A DNA stretch of 39,804 bases from Ophiostoma sp. CBS 140.51 (lineage: Eukaryota > Ascomycota > Sordariomycetes > Ophiostomatales > Ophiostomataceae): contig JANSLP010000301.1 in assembly GCA_029298735.1 (NCBI GenBank), forward strand, positions 1-39,804, in the 5' to 3' direction. The notes below the pieces were generated by a model that was given only the letters and a program-made list of their open reading frames with translations, was not told where the DNA came from and made no database searches. The position numbers and the translations under genes were made by a program. Positions 19,791-30,128 of this stretch are shown here, piece by piece. Position 1 is the first letter of the stretch; every line of letters begins with the position of its first letter.

Positions 19791-22191
19791 CTACTCCCCG
19801 TCTGCTAGCATCAGGATCAGCTTGGCCACCAGGTCAAGGAAGGGGAAAGCACTCGACACCTCCTTCTCCTCGAGCACAAAGCCCTCGGCGGTCTCGTAGC
19901 CGTTGCACTTGAAGTCGACTAGGTAAACCGAAGGCTCCATAGCATAGATCTGGATGTCGAGGCGCATGGCTACGACCTGGTGCTGGCTGTCGTCGTCGTT
20001 CTTGTTGACGGTCGTCTTGTCGGCCGAGACCTCGTCTGCGCTGGCGGCGTTGTTCTTGACGGCCGACTGGCGAATACCCTCAGTCGTCCAGCGGACCTGG
20101 ATGTGCCACGGGTCGGCGGGCAGGCGGTACTTCTTGGTGATGTCGTCACGGCTGTTGCGGCGCATAGAGCTACCATAGCCATCATCGTAGCTGTCATCGC
20201 CACCTCTGGTGCTACTACACACCGTTAGTAAGAGTTCAGATAGGAAAGGGGGAGAAAGGTAAAGAGCTTTGTGTTACGCACCTTCCCTCATCATCGTTGT
20301 ACTTGTCAAAGTCTTCGTCGACAACCCAGCTGCAGCCCAGGCGATTTAACGCCTTGTAAATGCACAGCAGCGCATCCCAGGCAACGTTACGTGACCGGAT
20401 ACCAAACTGCCACCGCACAGGCTTGGACTTCTTAGGCGGGTTGACGGGTGTCATGCCCTGCGGGCGCTTGTTGGATTCGTCGAGGCGGATCTGGCTTCGT
20501 GAGTGCGGCCGCAGGCGGCGTGCCGTCTCTTCTTGCTCGGCCAGGGTGCGTGCAGGTGCAGGCGGCGCATCGTTAGGGGCCGGCGTCACATCTGCACTGA
20601 CGTTGCCTGCCATGTAGTCCTTGTGGTAGGCCGGCAAACTGCTGGGCAGGATACCCACCTTGGATACGTGCGGTCGTGGCGAGTTACCGGTGCTATTGGA
20701 GCCGATAGAGCGGCCCGAAGACATGCCGAGCGGGCTGGCACCCGGGTCAAGCTCACCGCTTCCGGACACGGCTGCTGCTATCGAGCTGGTACCGGAGCTG
20801 CTGCCCGATGTCGGTGACGTAGCAAAGTACGGGTTGTCTGCACCAAAGTTGGCTTCCAGGGAGTTAGTATGTCATTTGTCTTTCATATGCTAGGCTGTGG
20901 GTGACTCACGGTTGATTTGCATCAGCTTGTTCTCGCGAACAATCATGTAGGCGTCCTTGATGGCCGAAGGCTCGTCGGCCTCGAGGGCTTCCTGCACGTC
21001 CTTCTTGCCGTAACCCATGGTCTTAGAGATCTTGTCGGTGACTTCGTTGTGCAGCTTCTCCTGCACTTTGGTCGAAGCATTGGGTGCAATGTCGCTCGTC
21101 TTGATAGACTTTTCTGGGTCGATGCCCGTGTTGAAGAAGGGCTGTGCGGGCGGGCGGAGGTAGTCGGGCAGGTCGACCAGGAACCACGGATCTTGGCGGA
21201 TCTCGTCGATTGTGGCCCGCTGCACAGGGTTGACGACGAGCATCTTCTTGATCAGTGTAGCAGCGCCGGGACTCATCCACGACGGCAAAATGTAAGCACC
21301 CTTGGCGATCTTCGCGAACAGGCTCGGGATATGGTCGTCGTCAAAGGGCAGGCGTCCCACGAGCAACACATACAGGATGACACCGCAACTCCACACGTCG
21401 ACCTCGGGGCCGGCGTACAGTTTGCCGTTGATGACCTCGGGCGCGGCGTAATTGGGACTGCCACAGCTCGTCTTCAAAAAGTTGCCGTCCGTCATAATGT
21501 TGCTCAGACCGAAATCGGCAATCTTGACATTGAGCTTGTCGTCCAACAACAGATTCTCAGGCTTGAGATCACGGTGCACCACGCGGTAACGATGGCAGTA
21601 CTCGACGGCACACAGCATCTGTTGGAAGAAGCGGCGGGCCTCGGGCTCGGCCATACGGCCCTTCTTGACAATGTAGTCGAACAGCTCGCTGCCAGCGTAC
21701 TCCAACACCATGATGATATCGTTGGAATCCTTAATAACGGTGTACAGCTTGATGATGTGGGGATGCCGCAGCAGCTGCAAGAACTCGATTTCACGCTCGA
21801 CACGGCCCGTCATGTCGCGACTGATGAGCTTCTTGCGGGAGATAATCTTGAGGGCCACCTTCTGGCCCGTGGACTTGTGGATGGCCAGCTTGACCTTACC
21901 GAACGAGCCCTCGCCCAACGTACGCACGACATTGTACTGGTCTAGCCGAGCATCGGTCGACTTGATGCGGTCGGGCAGGTGGTGCGAGCCCTTCTTACTC
22001 TTGCCGGAGCTGGCAGCCGTCGTCTCGGGATTTGCTTTCGGGTCGGAGCCATGGTCGACGACGTTGATGGTAGGCGGTGCTTGCTGTCCTCCGCCCTGGC
22101 TGGCCGCAGCAAGTGCAGCGTGTGAGCGGCGGCTCTGGTTGCGTGGCAGCGAGATGGACAGCTCCTCGTCTTCGAGCCGGCTGGGGCCCAT
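19791..22191 (-). CDS. SNF1: SNF1/AMPK alpha-subunit protein kinase
   Basis: Catalytic subunit of the SNF1 complex, which relieves glucose repression and responds to energy stress. Exons 22191-20910, 20852-20282 and 20211-19791 give 757 residues. The kinase domain (about 86-337) has the glycine loop GEGSFGKV at 93-100, Lys115, VHRDLKPEN, IADFGLSN, the activation-loop threonine at 241 in TSCGSPNY, and APEV. A UBA-like autoinhibitory segment follows (NEVTDKISKTMGYGKKDVQEALEADEP), then a Ser/Pro linker and the C-terminal regulatory domain (WQFGIRSRN...VDFKCNGYE...FLDLVAKLILMLADGE). Intron 1 uses AAG as its acceptor. The start is MGPSRLEDEELSISLP at 22191; the same frame stays open upstream to 22695. 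Yeast Snf1 carries a His tract before the kinase; here only HH is present. Confidence 0.95.
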
Positions 22192-23615
22192 GGTCGCGAT
22201 GAAGTCGCGATGGACGGTGATGTGTTGTGGTGGATACGCTGTTTTGCACAGGGTTTTCCGTCCGTTCACCGAGAGAGGCGTCGATAGGCGGCAATAGGCG
22301 TCGCTGCTTGTGCTTGTGTTGCCTTGGGGGGTTTGTATCGTTGTTTGTGGAGAGAGAGGTGGATGTGGATTTGTTGGTTTTGCTATATGTGTGGTCCGTG
22401 TCTTGGAATGCAGGGCGGGGCGTCTGCGGGGAGATCGTGTCCCGTTTGCTCGTTCGGGTCGAGTAGCCGGTCGCCGTAGACAGTGTGGTCGGCAGCGGGC
22501 GTCGTCAGATTCGGGTGGCAGGGGTGCGTGTTGGCGGGAGGCAAAGGGAGAGCAAAAGGCCAGAAGAGGATCTTGTCCGCTTGGGATGCGATGCGAATTG
22601 GGACGAAAGAAGGGTGGCGACTGGTTGGCTGGCGCTGTGCCTTGGTTGATTGGAAAGGGCAGGTTCAGAATTGAGACGGCGGCGGGGGAAGCCACGATGG
22701 ACAGGGCGGGCGCGGGCGGCGGGGGAAAGAGAGGGCAGCAAAAGGCAGGAGGACTTTTGGCGGGCAGAAGCCAGGGAGAAGGCTAGTCGCTACGGAAGCT
22801 CGAGGTGCTTCTAGCAGAGCCCAGGCATTGGCACTTGCGGCTGTGGCGGGTAATTGGAAGGAGGCGACTCTCCTGCAACTGGCCGATAAAAGGCGACAAT
22901 GGACGCTGTGGCAGTGGAACTTGTGCCTGGTTGGCTCAAGTAGGACTCTGTATTTTATCCCTTTAGCGGGTGTCGCGCTATCGCTGGAATGAAGGCACCG
23001 CGCGAATTAGCACAGAAAACCAAGCACAGTGAACTCCTTGCTACAAAAACGCACTGTATATTTGCACCGTGACGGTTCGCCACAGATTACTCTTGCATTA
23101 TCGCAAATTCTCCTAAATGAATGGTTCGCGAGAGATTGGTTCAACGAAATTGCAGAGCCCCAACAAGCCTTATCCTGCACGAGCCAGCGGGACATCAGAC
23201 GATAACAAGCGAGTCAAGACGAGATTTCGTAAAATGCTATCTGTTTTTGTCCTTCTTCTATCTTCGCTTTTCACGAGCTTCACATGCATAATACAGCTTC
23301 TGTTCCTTCTCTTTCGGGCAATCAATGTCAGCAATCAGACAGTGCCAATTAGTCGTGCCTAATTCACACTGTAGCAGCAGCTGTGGCCTCCAGGCCCTGT
23401 CACAGCAGGATCTCCCCAATTGCCGGCAAACACAATCGAAATCGAGGTGACGGAATGCGACTGGAGACGAAAGGATCCGAGCCAGGGATGTTTTGTTTCC
23501 TCCGCCTGCTTCAGCTTTGAAGCGAATGTCTGTGTGTTTTTGTGTGCTTCAGTGCTTCAGTGCATATTGTGCTGCATTTTGTGTTTCTGGGACTTTGTGC
23601 GCTGTTCGTCGTAAG
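22192..23615. promoter_or_regulatory. SNF1 upstream region
   Basis: This stretch holds the SNF1 leader and promoter. The minus frame of SNF1 is open to an ATG at 22695 but encodes Pro/Ser/Thr-rich sequence with no motif. A GC-rich block lies near 22700-22725. Nothing else recognisable up to the transposon. Confidence 0.5.
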
Positions 23616-23617
23616 TA

Positions 23618-23645
23618 CGAGGTCCCCCCAAGAAGTAACGCACCC
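23618..23645 (+). repeat. Left terminal inverted repeat of the Tc1 element
   Basis: CGAGGT (23618-23623), a 14-nt spacer, then ACGCACCC (23638-23645), mirrored at the right end. Confidence 0.88.
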
Positions 23646-23759
23646 ATGTTGTCTTTTTCTTATGTCACTTTTTTCCGACTAGTCTAAAAATTTACTAGTG
23701 TATTGCACCAAAAACCACGAATACCTTTGAACTACAGTACATTCTAGAAGAAGGACTCC

Positions 23760-24803
23760 TTACGAGTACTTTTCATGAATATAGCCCCCCTGAGCATCTA
23801 TCACAGCCTGCATTTTTTCAGGGAGACTGGTGATAAGATTTTCAACGAATTCGTCTGGCATCTCCTCCCACGCCTCCTTTACCCACGCACGAAGAGTATC
23901 GTAAGAAGGCTTCTTACGATGCTCATCAAATCGCTTATCTACCCTTCTTTTTAACCAGAGCCAACACTTTTCTATAGGGTTCAAGTCGGGGCTATACGGC
24001 GGCCAAGGCATCGTAGGGATACAGCGTCGCTGTATTTCTTCGCGGGTTTTTTGCGCTGCATGCCCTGGGGCGTTATCTTGCATAAAAAGGAAGTCAACGT
24101 CGTTATGTTGCTTCCGTAAAAGAGTGAGCCAGCCCTCGACGACTGGAAGAATTCGGGCAGAGTATGATTCTGCAGAAATAGAACCCCAATCTTTCTCCCA
24201 GAAGATCCCAGGACCTTTACTACCGTGGCCAGAAATACAGCCCCAAAACATCCAACCTCCTGGACGAGACTCTCTTTCAAGGACGCAGTGTTTATCGAGC
24301 TGCTCATCTGCACGACGAGTAACAAAGGTTTTATGGCTCTTTTGGCGCAAAACCCACGTCTCATCTGACCAGAGCACTGCCTTCCATTGCTCTACCGTCC
24401 AGTCTTTATGTTCAAGTGCAAATTGCAGTCGCCGTTGTTGATTTTTATCCGATAAAGGCGGGCGAACGAGGGCAACATATCGTCGATAACCAAGGCGCCA
24501 AAGCGTCGACCGGATAGCATACGGGCCATGTTTTTTATCGAAAAGCGCCTTCGAGAGCTGTATATAGCTCATCCGTCGATTTGTCGTTGAAGCCGAGATA
24601 AAATCAATCAGCTGTTGCTCCTCTTCTTTCGTGAAAGAAGGAGGACGGCCAGGCCGTTGACAGTACTCTGAATTTCGGACTGCCCTCTTCACCTGGTCCA
24701 GGCTAAAGCCCGTTTGACGGCTTATTGCTGGCTTGCTAAGGCCACCGTCAAAAAAAAGCGTCCGAATTCGTGTGTATTCGTCGAAGGTTATTTGTCGTGG
24801 CAT
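23760..24803 (-). CDS. Tc1-family DD34E transposase
   Basis: Intact 347-residue transposase that should cut and paste the surrounding element. The N-terminus (about 1-70) has the paired helix-turn-helix DNA-binding layout of Tc1 proteins (GGLSKPAISRQTGFSLDQVKRAV, then GRPPSFTKEEEQQLIDFI). The catalytic triad is complete: Asp in LWSDETW, Asp in FMQDNAPGH and Glu in SPDLNPIEKCW, with 34 residues between the second Asp and the Glu. A GRP-type hook (CQRPGRPP) separates the two DNA-binding halves. Length matches fungal Tc1 transposases of about 340 residues such as impala. No frameshift or stop is present, so it may be active. It is AT-richer than the neighbouring genes, as expected for a transferred element. 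Confidence 0.95.
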   Translation of the reverse strand: MPRQITFDEYTRIRTLFFDGGLSKPAISRQTGFSLDQVKRAVRNSEYCQRPGRPPSFTKEEEQQLIDFISASTTNRRMSYIQLSKALFDKKHGPYAIRSTLWRLGYRRYVALVRPPLSDKNQQRRLQFALEHKDWTVEQWKAVLWSDETWVLRQKSHKTFVTRRADEQLDKHCVLERESRPGGWMFWGCISGHGSKGPGIFWEKDWGSISAESYSARILPVVEGWLTLLRKQHNDVDFLFMQDNAPGHAAQKTREEIQRRCIPTMPWPPYSPDLNPIEKCWLWLKRRVDKRFDEHRKKPSYDTLRAWVKEAWEEMPDEFVENLITSLPEKMQAVIDAQGGYIHEKYS

Positions 24804-24948
24804 TTTTCGTGGGCGTCGATTGATGCAGTATGAAAGAAAAGGGCGATTTCAAGAAGTATCGAAGTTGTCACCTTTTCTACCTGGCCATACGATTTATGGC
24901 ATAGTCTAGAAGGTTCTCCATAAAAGGTACTTCTGGCAAAAATAGCAG

Positions 24949-24976
24949 GGGTGCGTAATATACGCCTTGAACCTCG
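24949..24976 (-). repeat. Right terminal inverted repeat of the Tc1 element
   Basis: Read on the minus strand: CGAGGT (24976-24971), a 14-nt spacer of different sequence, then ACGCACCC (24956-24949). Confidence 0.88.
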
Positions 24977-24978
24977 TA

Positions 24979-25852
24979 CGCAGTAATGCTCAGGACGGGG
25001 CGCGCTCCGCCCGAAACGGGCAGGTGCACGTGCCTGCGGCCTGCGGGTTTGCTGTTTAATGTTGCGCGTATCTCATTGGCCTTTTGGGTCCTGGCCAGTG
25101 GGAGAGCCCCTGAATCAGCCAATCTACAATCTGTTGCAGGTTGTTGGGAGACTGCAAAAGGAAAGAAGAGGAAAGCACGACTCGCCGCAAGTGGGTTGGT
25201 CTCTGGGCCTGGACCTGCCGCGTGTAAGACATACGAAGTCCGCGCATCCACCCAGGCAAGTGCGATGGGGGGCATCACATTATTTTGTGATTATTTTTAG
25301 GAAACAAGTTTCTCACGCCCTGTCGCTCTTTCCGTCTTTGGGCGTCGCTGGTCTGACAAGGAAGGACCCAAGTGTTATCCAAGCTTCTCCCAATACTTCC
25401 CAGACTTTCCAAACTTCCCAAGAAAGTCCCAAGGAAATCCCCCGGTACTCCAGTTCGGGCTTCGAAACACGGGGGCAACGCACATCATTATATTACCCAC
25501 AGCAGCGCCCAGGACCCCCTGTCCTCCCTCACTTTCCCTGGCCGTTTTGCCTGTCCTCATTTCGCAGTTTTGTTTTTTTGCAAGCATCTTGTCCCTGTCT
25601 TGTTATTGCGCTCTTGTATTGTTCTCCTTTCTTCTGAACATTGCTTTTTATTGTTTTTTGTTGTTTTCGAAACTATCACCAACTCTCTTTTTGGCCTCAT
25701 TTAGGCTTCATTTTTCGACCTCTTCAAGCTCAGGCACCAGCTTTGCGCACAGACAGACTTACTCCTTACGAATACCATACCATACCCAATATACTCGACG
25801 ACACACGACAACCCGCCCGCCGCAAGAAGATGCGCCTTGCCCCGTCGCCACC
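24979..25852. promoter_or_regulatory. Sorting-nexin upstream region
   Basis: From the transposon end to the start codon. It holds a 10-nt-periodic pyrimidine array and, from about 25540 to 25730, a strongly CT/T-rich leader tract. The frame of the gene is open through the leader to 25547, but that sequence looks untranslated. Confidence 0.5.
25378..25445 (+). repeat. 10-nt-periodic CTTCCCA-type array
   Basis: Successive decamers end in CTTCTCC, ACTTCC and CTTTCC, followed by more diverged copies, and the array closes with AAATCCCCCGG (25435-25445). The same 11-mer opens the array at 3254. Confidence 0.6.
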
Positions 25853-28800
25853 ATGGACGATCGCAAGACCATTGTGGATGACCACGACCCGGACCGAGCC
25901 ATGATGCCCAAGTCTTCCGCCTCTGCAGCCTTTGCCGTGCCTTCCTCTCCCTCCGGGCTCTCTCCAGTATCTTCTCCGTCACTCTCACAACCAGTCAAAC
26001 TCGAATCACAATCCCCTCCCTCTCCTCGTTCGACACCGCCAAATCCTCCTCGATCTTCTCGACCTTCCTCTCCCTCTCCGACCACAAAACCAGGAAGCGC
26101 AGCTGCTTCTGATGACGATATACCTACCCGGGTCTTCCGGTTCCTTTCCACAGCGACCACCGAGTCCCTCAGTGCCGTCGGCGTCGGCCTGGCTGCGACC
26201 ACATACTTTGTTCTCGGCCGCGTTGGTCTCGTCTTGATCGGCGCGTTTGGCGGCATCGCCCTCTTCGTGGCATGGGAGGCACGTAACCCCGATGTCACCC
26301 GCGCGATCCGCGGCGAGACAAGCTCTGACCTGCTCTCCCGGGTCATTGAATACCGCAAGAAGGACCAGAAGGAGGGTGGCGAGGCCAAGGCTGAGAAGGA
26401 GGGCTCTGAGGCTTCTTTTGACCCTTCTCAAGAAGAGCTGGCTCTTGGCCGCGCCTTTGAGAACTTCCGTCCCGAAACCCGCCAAGCGCTGGACGGTCTC
26501 GTGGAGGCGGTTGTTCGCGACTACGTCAAGTGGTGGTACACGCCGATCGTGCCCTCGGACCAGTCGTTCCCGCTGAGCTGTCGCCGCGTGCTCACCTCGT
26601 TTATCGTCTCGGTCTCGAACCACCTCTGCCGCAAGCGCCCCGCCGACGCATTCCTCGACTTCCTCACCAACTCCACCTCCATCGTGATCGTGCTCTTCTC
26701 CGAGCTGGCCACGGCATTTGCCGAGCATGCAGCGCAACAACAGGGAGGGTCGGCATCTGCTCAGGGCCAAGGACCGGATGCCAACCCGACTATTTCGGCC
26801 GCCGACGCCATCTACAGCTACCTCGCGTCGAACCCCAACTCGAACCTCGCCAACCTGCTGAGCCAGCGCCAACAGGCAAGCAAGTTCCGCATGGTGGCAG
26901 ACGACCTGCTGAGCTTTTTGGAACGGCAATGCTACGATTGCGACCCGGCGCGGACTTTCTTGCGGGAGATCGCAGCGACTTCTGTCTTGGAGACGACGCT
27001 CCAAACATGCTCCAAGCCCGAGTGGATCAACGGCTGGATTGTGCACCTCCTCGAGGGCGGCGAGCCCGACTTTAACCAAGCGATCGATGTGGGTATGCAG
27101 ACACGGACCGACGCCGCCGTTGCGAACAGCAAGGACAGCAGCAAAGACAAAGACAGCAGCAGCAGCTCTGCCCACACCCACATGCACCATGCCTCGATCG
27201 ACATCGACGGTAATGTGGGCAACATTGCGCTGCCCAAGAGCCGCCGCAGCTCGTTCGAGGCCGACAAGGTCCACCCGTCGCGGCGCAAGGAGTCGGTAGC
27301 GGCGCATAAGAAGCAGCTCAGCCGAGCCGACGAGGAGATGGAGGAGGCCATGGAGGAGATGAAGCGCATGAACGAGATGATTGCCGCCGAAGAGAAGGCG
27401 CGCCGCACCAACACCGAAACGAAGAGCGCCGCCGAGGCCGAGGAACGGCTGGCCGATGCCATGCAGCACAACGCAGACGAATTGGGAATCCAGCCCCACG
27501 ACGAGCGCAAAGACCACGAAAACGGCTACCCATCACCCACCAACACCTCCGACCAGATCTCTCCCAAAGCGTCTCTCAGCCTGTCCAGCGACGAACGCAC
27601 GACGCGCACGTCCGGAACAGCATCGACGCCTATTACACCCCGGTCCTCTACGCAAGAATCGCCGAGCCAGGCGTCCTTTGCCAAGTCCGATGCAGCCAGC
27701 AGCACAGCCGCTAGCAGTACAGAGGGCACACCCGCTGCTGAGCCCGCTGCCCAGTTCACCAGCTTTGACCAGCTTGTCCCGCCAGCGCGCGAGGAAGAGG
27801 AGTCGAGCGACTCGGAGGACCTCAAGAAGCAACAGCAGGCCGCACCACTGCCACTCACACTCCACAACGCGAGCATTACGATCCACGACGAGCCCGTAAC
27901 GGACAAGGGCCGCATCAAGAGCCGCCCAGCGTGGGACTTCCTGATCCAGATTGAGCCGGCCAATGCCCACTACCCAGGCTGGATGATTGTGCGCAAATAT
28001 ACCGACTTTGAGAAGCTGCACGAGGTGCTGCGGCGTATCGCGACCATCTCGGGCGCCACGGCCTTTACCGAGCAGCACGGCATCCTGCCCAACTGGAAGG
28101 TGCACACGCGCGGGTCGCTGCGGGGCGAGCTGGAGCGGTATGTGCGCGACGCCTGCTGGTACCAGCCGCTGGCCGAGAGCGAGGGCATGAAGCGGTTCCT
28201 GGAAAAGGACACCAACAACATGCCGGCGGGGTCCAAGTCCGGCCTCAATGCTTTCGAGGCCATGGGCAAGAACATGCTGGACGTGCTGTCGAACGCACCC
28301 AAAGGCGTGGCCGAAGGCGGTAAAGTTATGGTGGGTGGCGTGACGGGCGTATTTGGAAACTTGGGCAACCTGGGCAACTTGGGCAGCAACATTGGTCTCG
28401 GCGGCAGCGGCCAGAAAAAGCAGCACGCCAGCTCCAGTTCGCTGGCCAATGTGCTGGGCAGCCCCAGTCCCAACGGAGCCGCCTCTTCGTCGGTTACGAC
28501 TAGCGGTGCAACGACGACATCACCGCCAGCCTCGATTCTCCAGGACGTCACGGCGTACACGAATCGACTATCCGTCTCAACACCGCCGCGCATGGATAGC
28601 GGCCTTTCGGGCACGGGATCGCATCGCTCGCGCGATAGTATGGACAGCCAGCGGTCATCAGTCGTGGCGGGCCAACAGGGACGTGCCCTGCCGAACAATG
28701 AGCGGCGTATGAGCTACCAGTCGCAGAGCGGGCTGATGGGCCCTGGAACGAACAGCGAGGCTGGCGAAGGTGGTGTCGACGGACGCGGCCGGACCGACAA

Positions 28801-29626
28801 CAACCCATGGGGCGATTATGCTCCGGTCGGCAGCAACAACCGTGGCAGTCAGCACAACAGCCGTGCGTCGTCAAGATCTGGCTACCCTCGGTCACCGTCA
28901 ACCACAAGCCTCAGTGGAGCGCGTTTGCCGCCTGGCGCTGCCTCCGTCTTATCTACCGAGGACGAGATTACTGGCTCGCCCATGACTTCTCCCGTCCGCG
29001 TCGGCTCGTCCACGAACTTGACAAGCCCGACGGCAGCAGGCGCCACTGCCTCCGGTGCGACCACCCCGCACGGCACGCGCCCTCTGCACCGTGTGGCCAC
29101 TTCTGGCACGACGATTGCCAAACAGTTTGCAGCACTCACCGAAGGCGAGACGCGTGTGGCTGTGGAGCTGCTTTTTGCCGTCATCAACGAGCTATACACG
29201 CTCTCGTCGGCGTGGAACATTCGCCGCACGCTGCTGACGGCGGCCAAGTCGTTCTTGCTCCGTCCTGGCAACCCGTCCCTCGCCTCCATTCAGTCTTTGC
29301 TGCAATCGTCCGTCCTCGACGCCAACACGACTGACGCCGGTATGGCCGGCTACCTCAATACGCTACGCGAGAACACCTTGCCGACCGAGGCCGAGCGGGC
29401 AGCCTGGCCCGCCGAGATGACGGCCGAAGAGAAAGAGAAGCTACGTGTCAAGGCACGCCGTCTTTTGATTAAGAGCGGCGTCCCTGCAGCTCTAATGGGC
29501 GTCATGGGCCAGTCGGCAACCTCGGACGCGCTGGGCCGGATCTTTGACTGCCTGCAGATTGAGGAGGTAGCCCGCGGTCTTATCTTTGGCCTGATGCTGC
29601 AGGCAGCACGGATTGTGACGCATTAA
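25853..29626 (+). CDS. PXA-PX-Nexin_C sorting nexin (Mdm1/SNX13-like)
   Basis: Single-exon gene for 1257 residues. A Pro/Ser-rich N-terminus is followed by a hydrophobic segment (about 107-140, VGVGLAATTYFVLGRVGLVLIGAFGGIALFVAW) that should anchor the protein in a membrane, probably the ER. A PXA domain follows (about 200-375, LGRAFENFRPETRQALDGLVEAVV...KWWYTPI). A coiled acidic stretch near 480-520 precedes the PX domain (about 667-789, WMIVRKYTDFEKLHEVLRR, LPNWKV), which binds phosphoinositides. Nexin_C is at about 1089-1252. This order is that of Mdm1 and SNX13-type tethers, but no RGS domain is visible between PXA and PX. A GNL repeat (near residues 834-845) and Ser/Gly-rich linkers fill the rest. 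The ATG at 25853 has an ideal context (GCCACCATGG). Family is firm; a tether role is inferred. Confidence 0.88.
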   Translation: MDDRKTIVDDHDPDRAMMPKSSASAAFAVPSSPSGLSPVSSPSLSQPVKLESQSPPSPRSTPPNPPRSSRPSSPSPTTKPGSAAASDDDIPTRVFRFLSTATTESLSAVGVGLAATTYFVLGRVGLVLIGAFGGIALFVAWEARNPDVTRAIRGETSSDLLSRVIEYRKKDQKEGGEAKAEKEGSEASFDPSQEELALGRAFENFRPETRQALDGLVEAVVRDYVKWWYTPIVPSDQSFPLSCRRVLTSFIVSVSNHLCRKRPADAFLDFLTNSTSIVIVLFSELATAFAEHAAQQQGGSASAQGQGPDANPTISAADAIYSYLASNPNSNLANLLSQRQQASKFRMVADDLLSFLERQCYDCDPARTFLREIAATSVLETTLQTCSKPEWINGWIVHLLEGGEPDFNQAIDVGMQTRTDAAVANSKDSSKDKDSSSSSAHTHMHHASIDIDGNVGNIALPKSRRSSFEADKVHPSRRKESVAAHKKQLSRADEEMEEAMEEMKRMNEMIAAEEKARRTNTETKSAAEAEERLADAMQHNADELGIQPHDERKDHENGYPSPTNTSDQISPKASLSLSSDERTTRTSGTASTPITPRSSTQESPSQASFAKSDAASSTAASSTEGTPAAEPAAQFTSFDQLVPPAREEEESSDSEDLKKQQQAAPLPLTLHNASITIHDEPVTDKGRIKSRPAWDFLIQIEPANAHYPGWMIVRKYTDFEKLHEVLRRIATISGATAFTEQHGILPNWKVHTRGSLRGELERYVRDACWYQPLAESEGMKRFLEKDTNNMPAGSKSGLNAFEAMGKNMLDVLSNAPKGVAEGGKVMVGGVTGVFGNLGNLGNLGSNIGLGGSGQKKQHASSSSLANVLGSPSPNGAASSSVTTSGATTTSPPASILQDVTAYTNRLSVSTPPRMDSGLSGTGSHRSRDSMDSQRSSVVAGQQGRALPNNERRMSYQSQSGLMGPGTNSEAGEGGVDGRGRTDNNPWGDYAPVGSNNRGSQHNSRASSRSGYPRSPSTTSLSGARLPPGAASVLSTEDEITGSPMTSPVRVGSSTNLTSPTAAGATASGATTPHGTRPLHRVATSGTTIAKQFAALTEGETRVAVELLFAVINELYTLSSAWNIRRTLLTAAKSFLLRPGNPSLASIQSLLQSSVLDANTTDAGMAGYLNTLRENTLPTEAERAAWPAEMTAEEKEKLRVKARRLLIKSGVPAALMGVMGQSATSDALGRIFDCLQIEEVARGLIFGLMLQAARIVTH

Positions 29627-30128
29627 ACCATGCTCAATGACCATTTCTTACCAACTTACATTGACGTCTTACACATCATCCTTTTAATTACAGCCATGGC
29701 TACTCTCTTCACTTCTTGTTTTACTTCTCACATACTCTTGGATAATCTGTTTTGGTTTCAGTGGAAGCGGCTGCATTTTCAGTTCTGCATTGGCCTGGGG
29801 CTTTATTGGCGTAAATGAAGGACGGACACGAGACGAAGAACCCATCAAATATACACCAACATCACTCTCACTCTCTCAAACGCATCAACGAATACACGCA
29901 CAGATACACACACGCTCAGACATTCATTTTGTATTGTATTCTACGGAAACACATTGGAGTTGATTACGATTGGGTAGTACTTGGAAACGGCAGTCTTGTT
30001 TCTTTTTGGCAAATTTTGTATTTTCCGTGTATTATAGACTCTGGAGATTCACGAGACAGCTATCCAATGTACGATATTGCTATGACTTTGTTGCCCTCCG
30101 ACGTATCCAAGAACACTAACAAAGGAGT
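29627..30128. other. Convergent 3' region of nexin and oxidoreductase genes
   Basis: AT-rich, between two gene ends, probably holding both 3' UTRs. No gene, tRNA or repeat seen. Confidence 0.5.

Larger units (their letters stand above)
23618..24976 (-). mobile_element. Complete Tc1-family DNA transposon, 1359 bp
   Basis: Both ends are defined by the sequence. A TA dinucleotide flanks each side (23616-23617 and 24977-24978), as expected for the target duplication of Tc1/mariner elements. The first six bases on each side are CGAGGT, and an inner octamer ACGCACCC sits at exactly the same distance from each end. The single gene inside is an uninterrupted DD34E transposase. The element lies in the gene gap between SNF1 and the sorting nexin and hits no gene I can see. 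The lack of stop codons suggests it is young or escaped repeat-induced point mutation. Confidence 0.92.

Noticed and set aside
20917..21945. 342-codon open frame antisense to SNF1
   Set aside because: It is the shadow of the kinase domain, with no family motif.
25547..25852. Upstream in-frame extension of the sorting nexin with a hydrophobic start
   Set aside because: The hydrophobic residues come from a T/CT-rich leader tract, and the ATG at 25853 has an ideal context. A proper membrane segment lies farther inside the protein.
26006..27517. 503-codon open frame antisense to the sorting nexin
   Set aside because: It mirrors a GC-rich coding sequence, has no recognisable domain, and the plus frame carries clear PXA, PX and Nexin_C domains.
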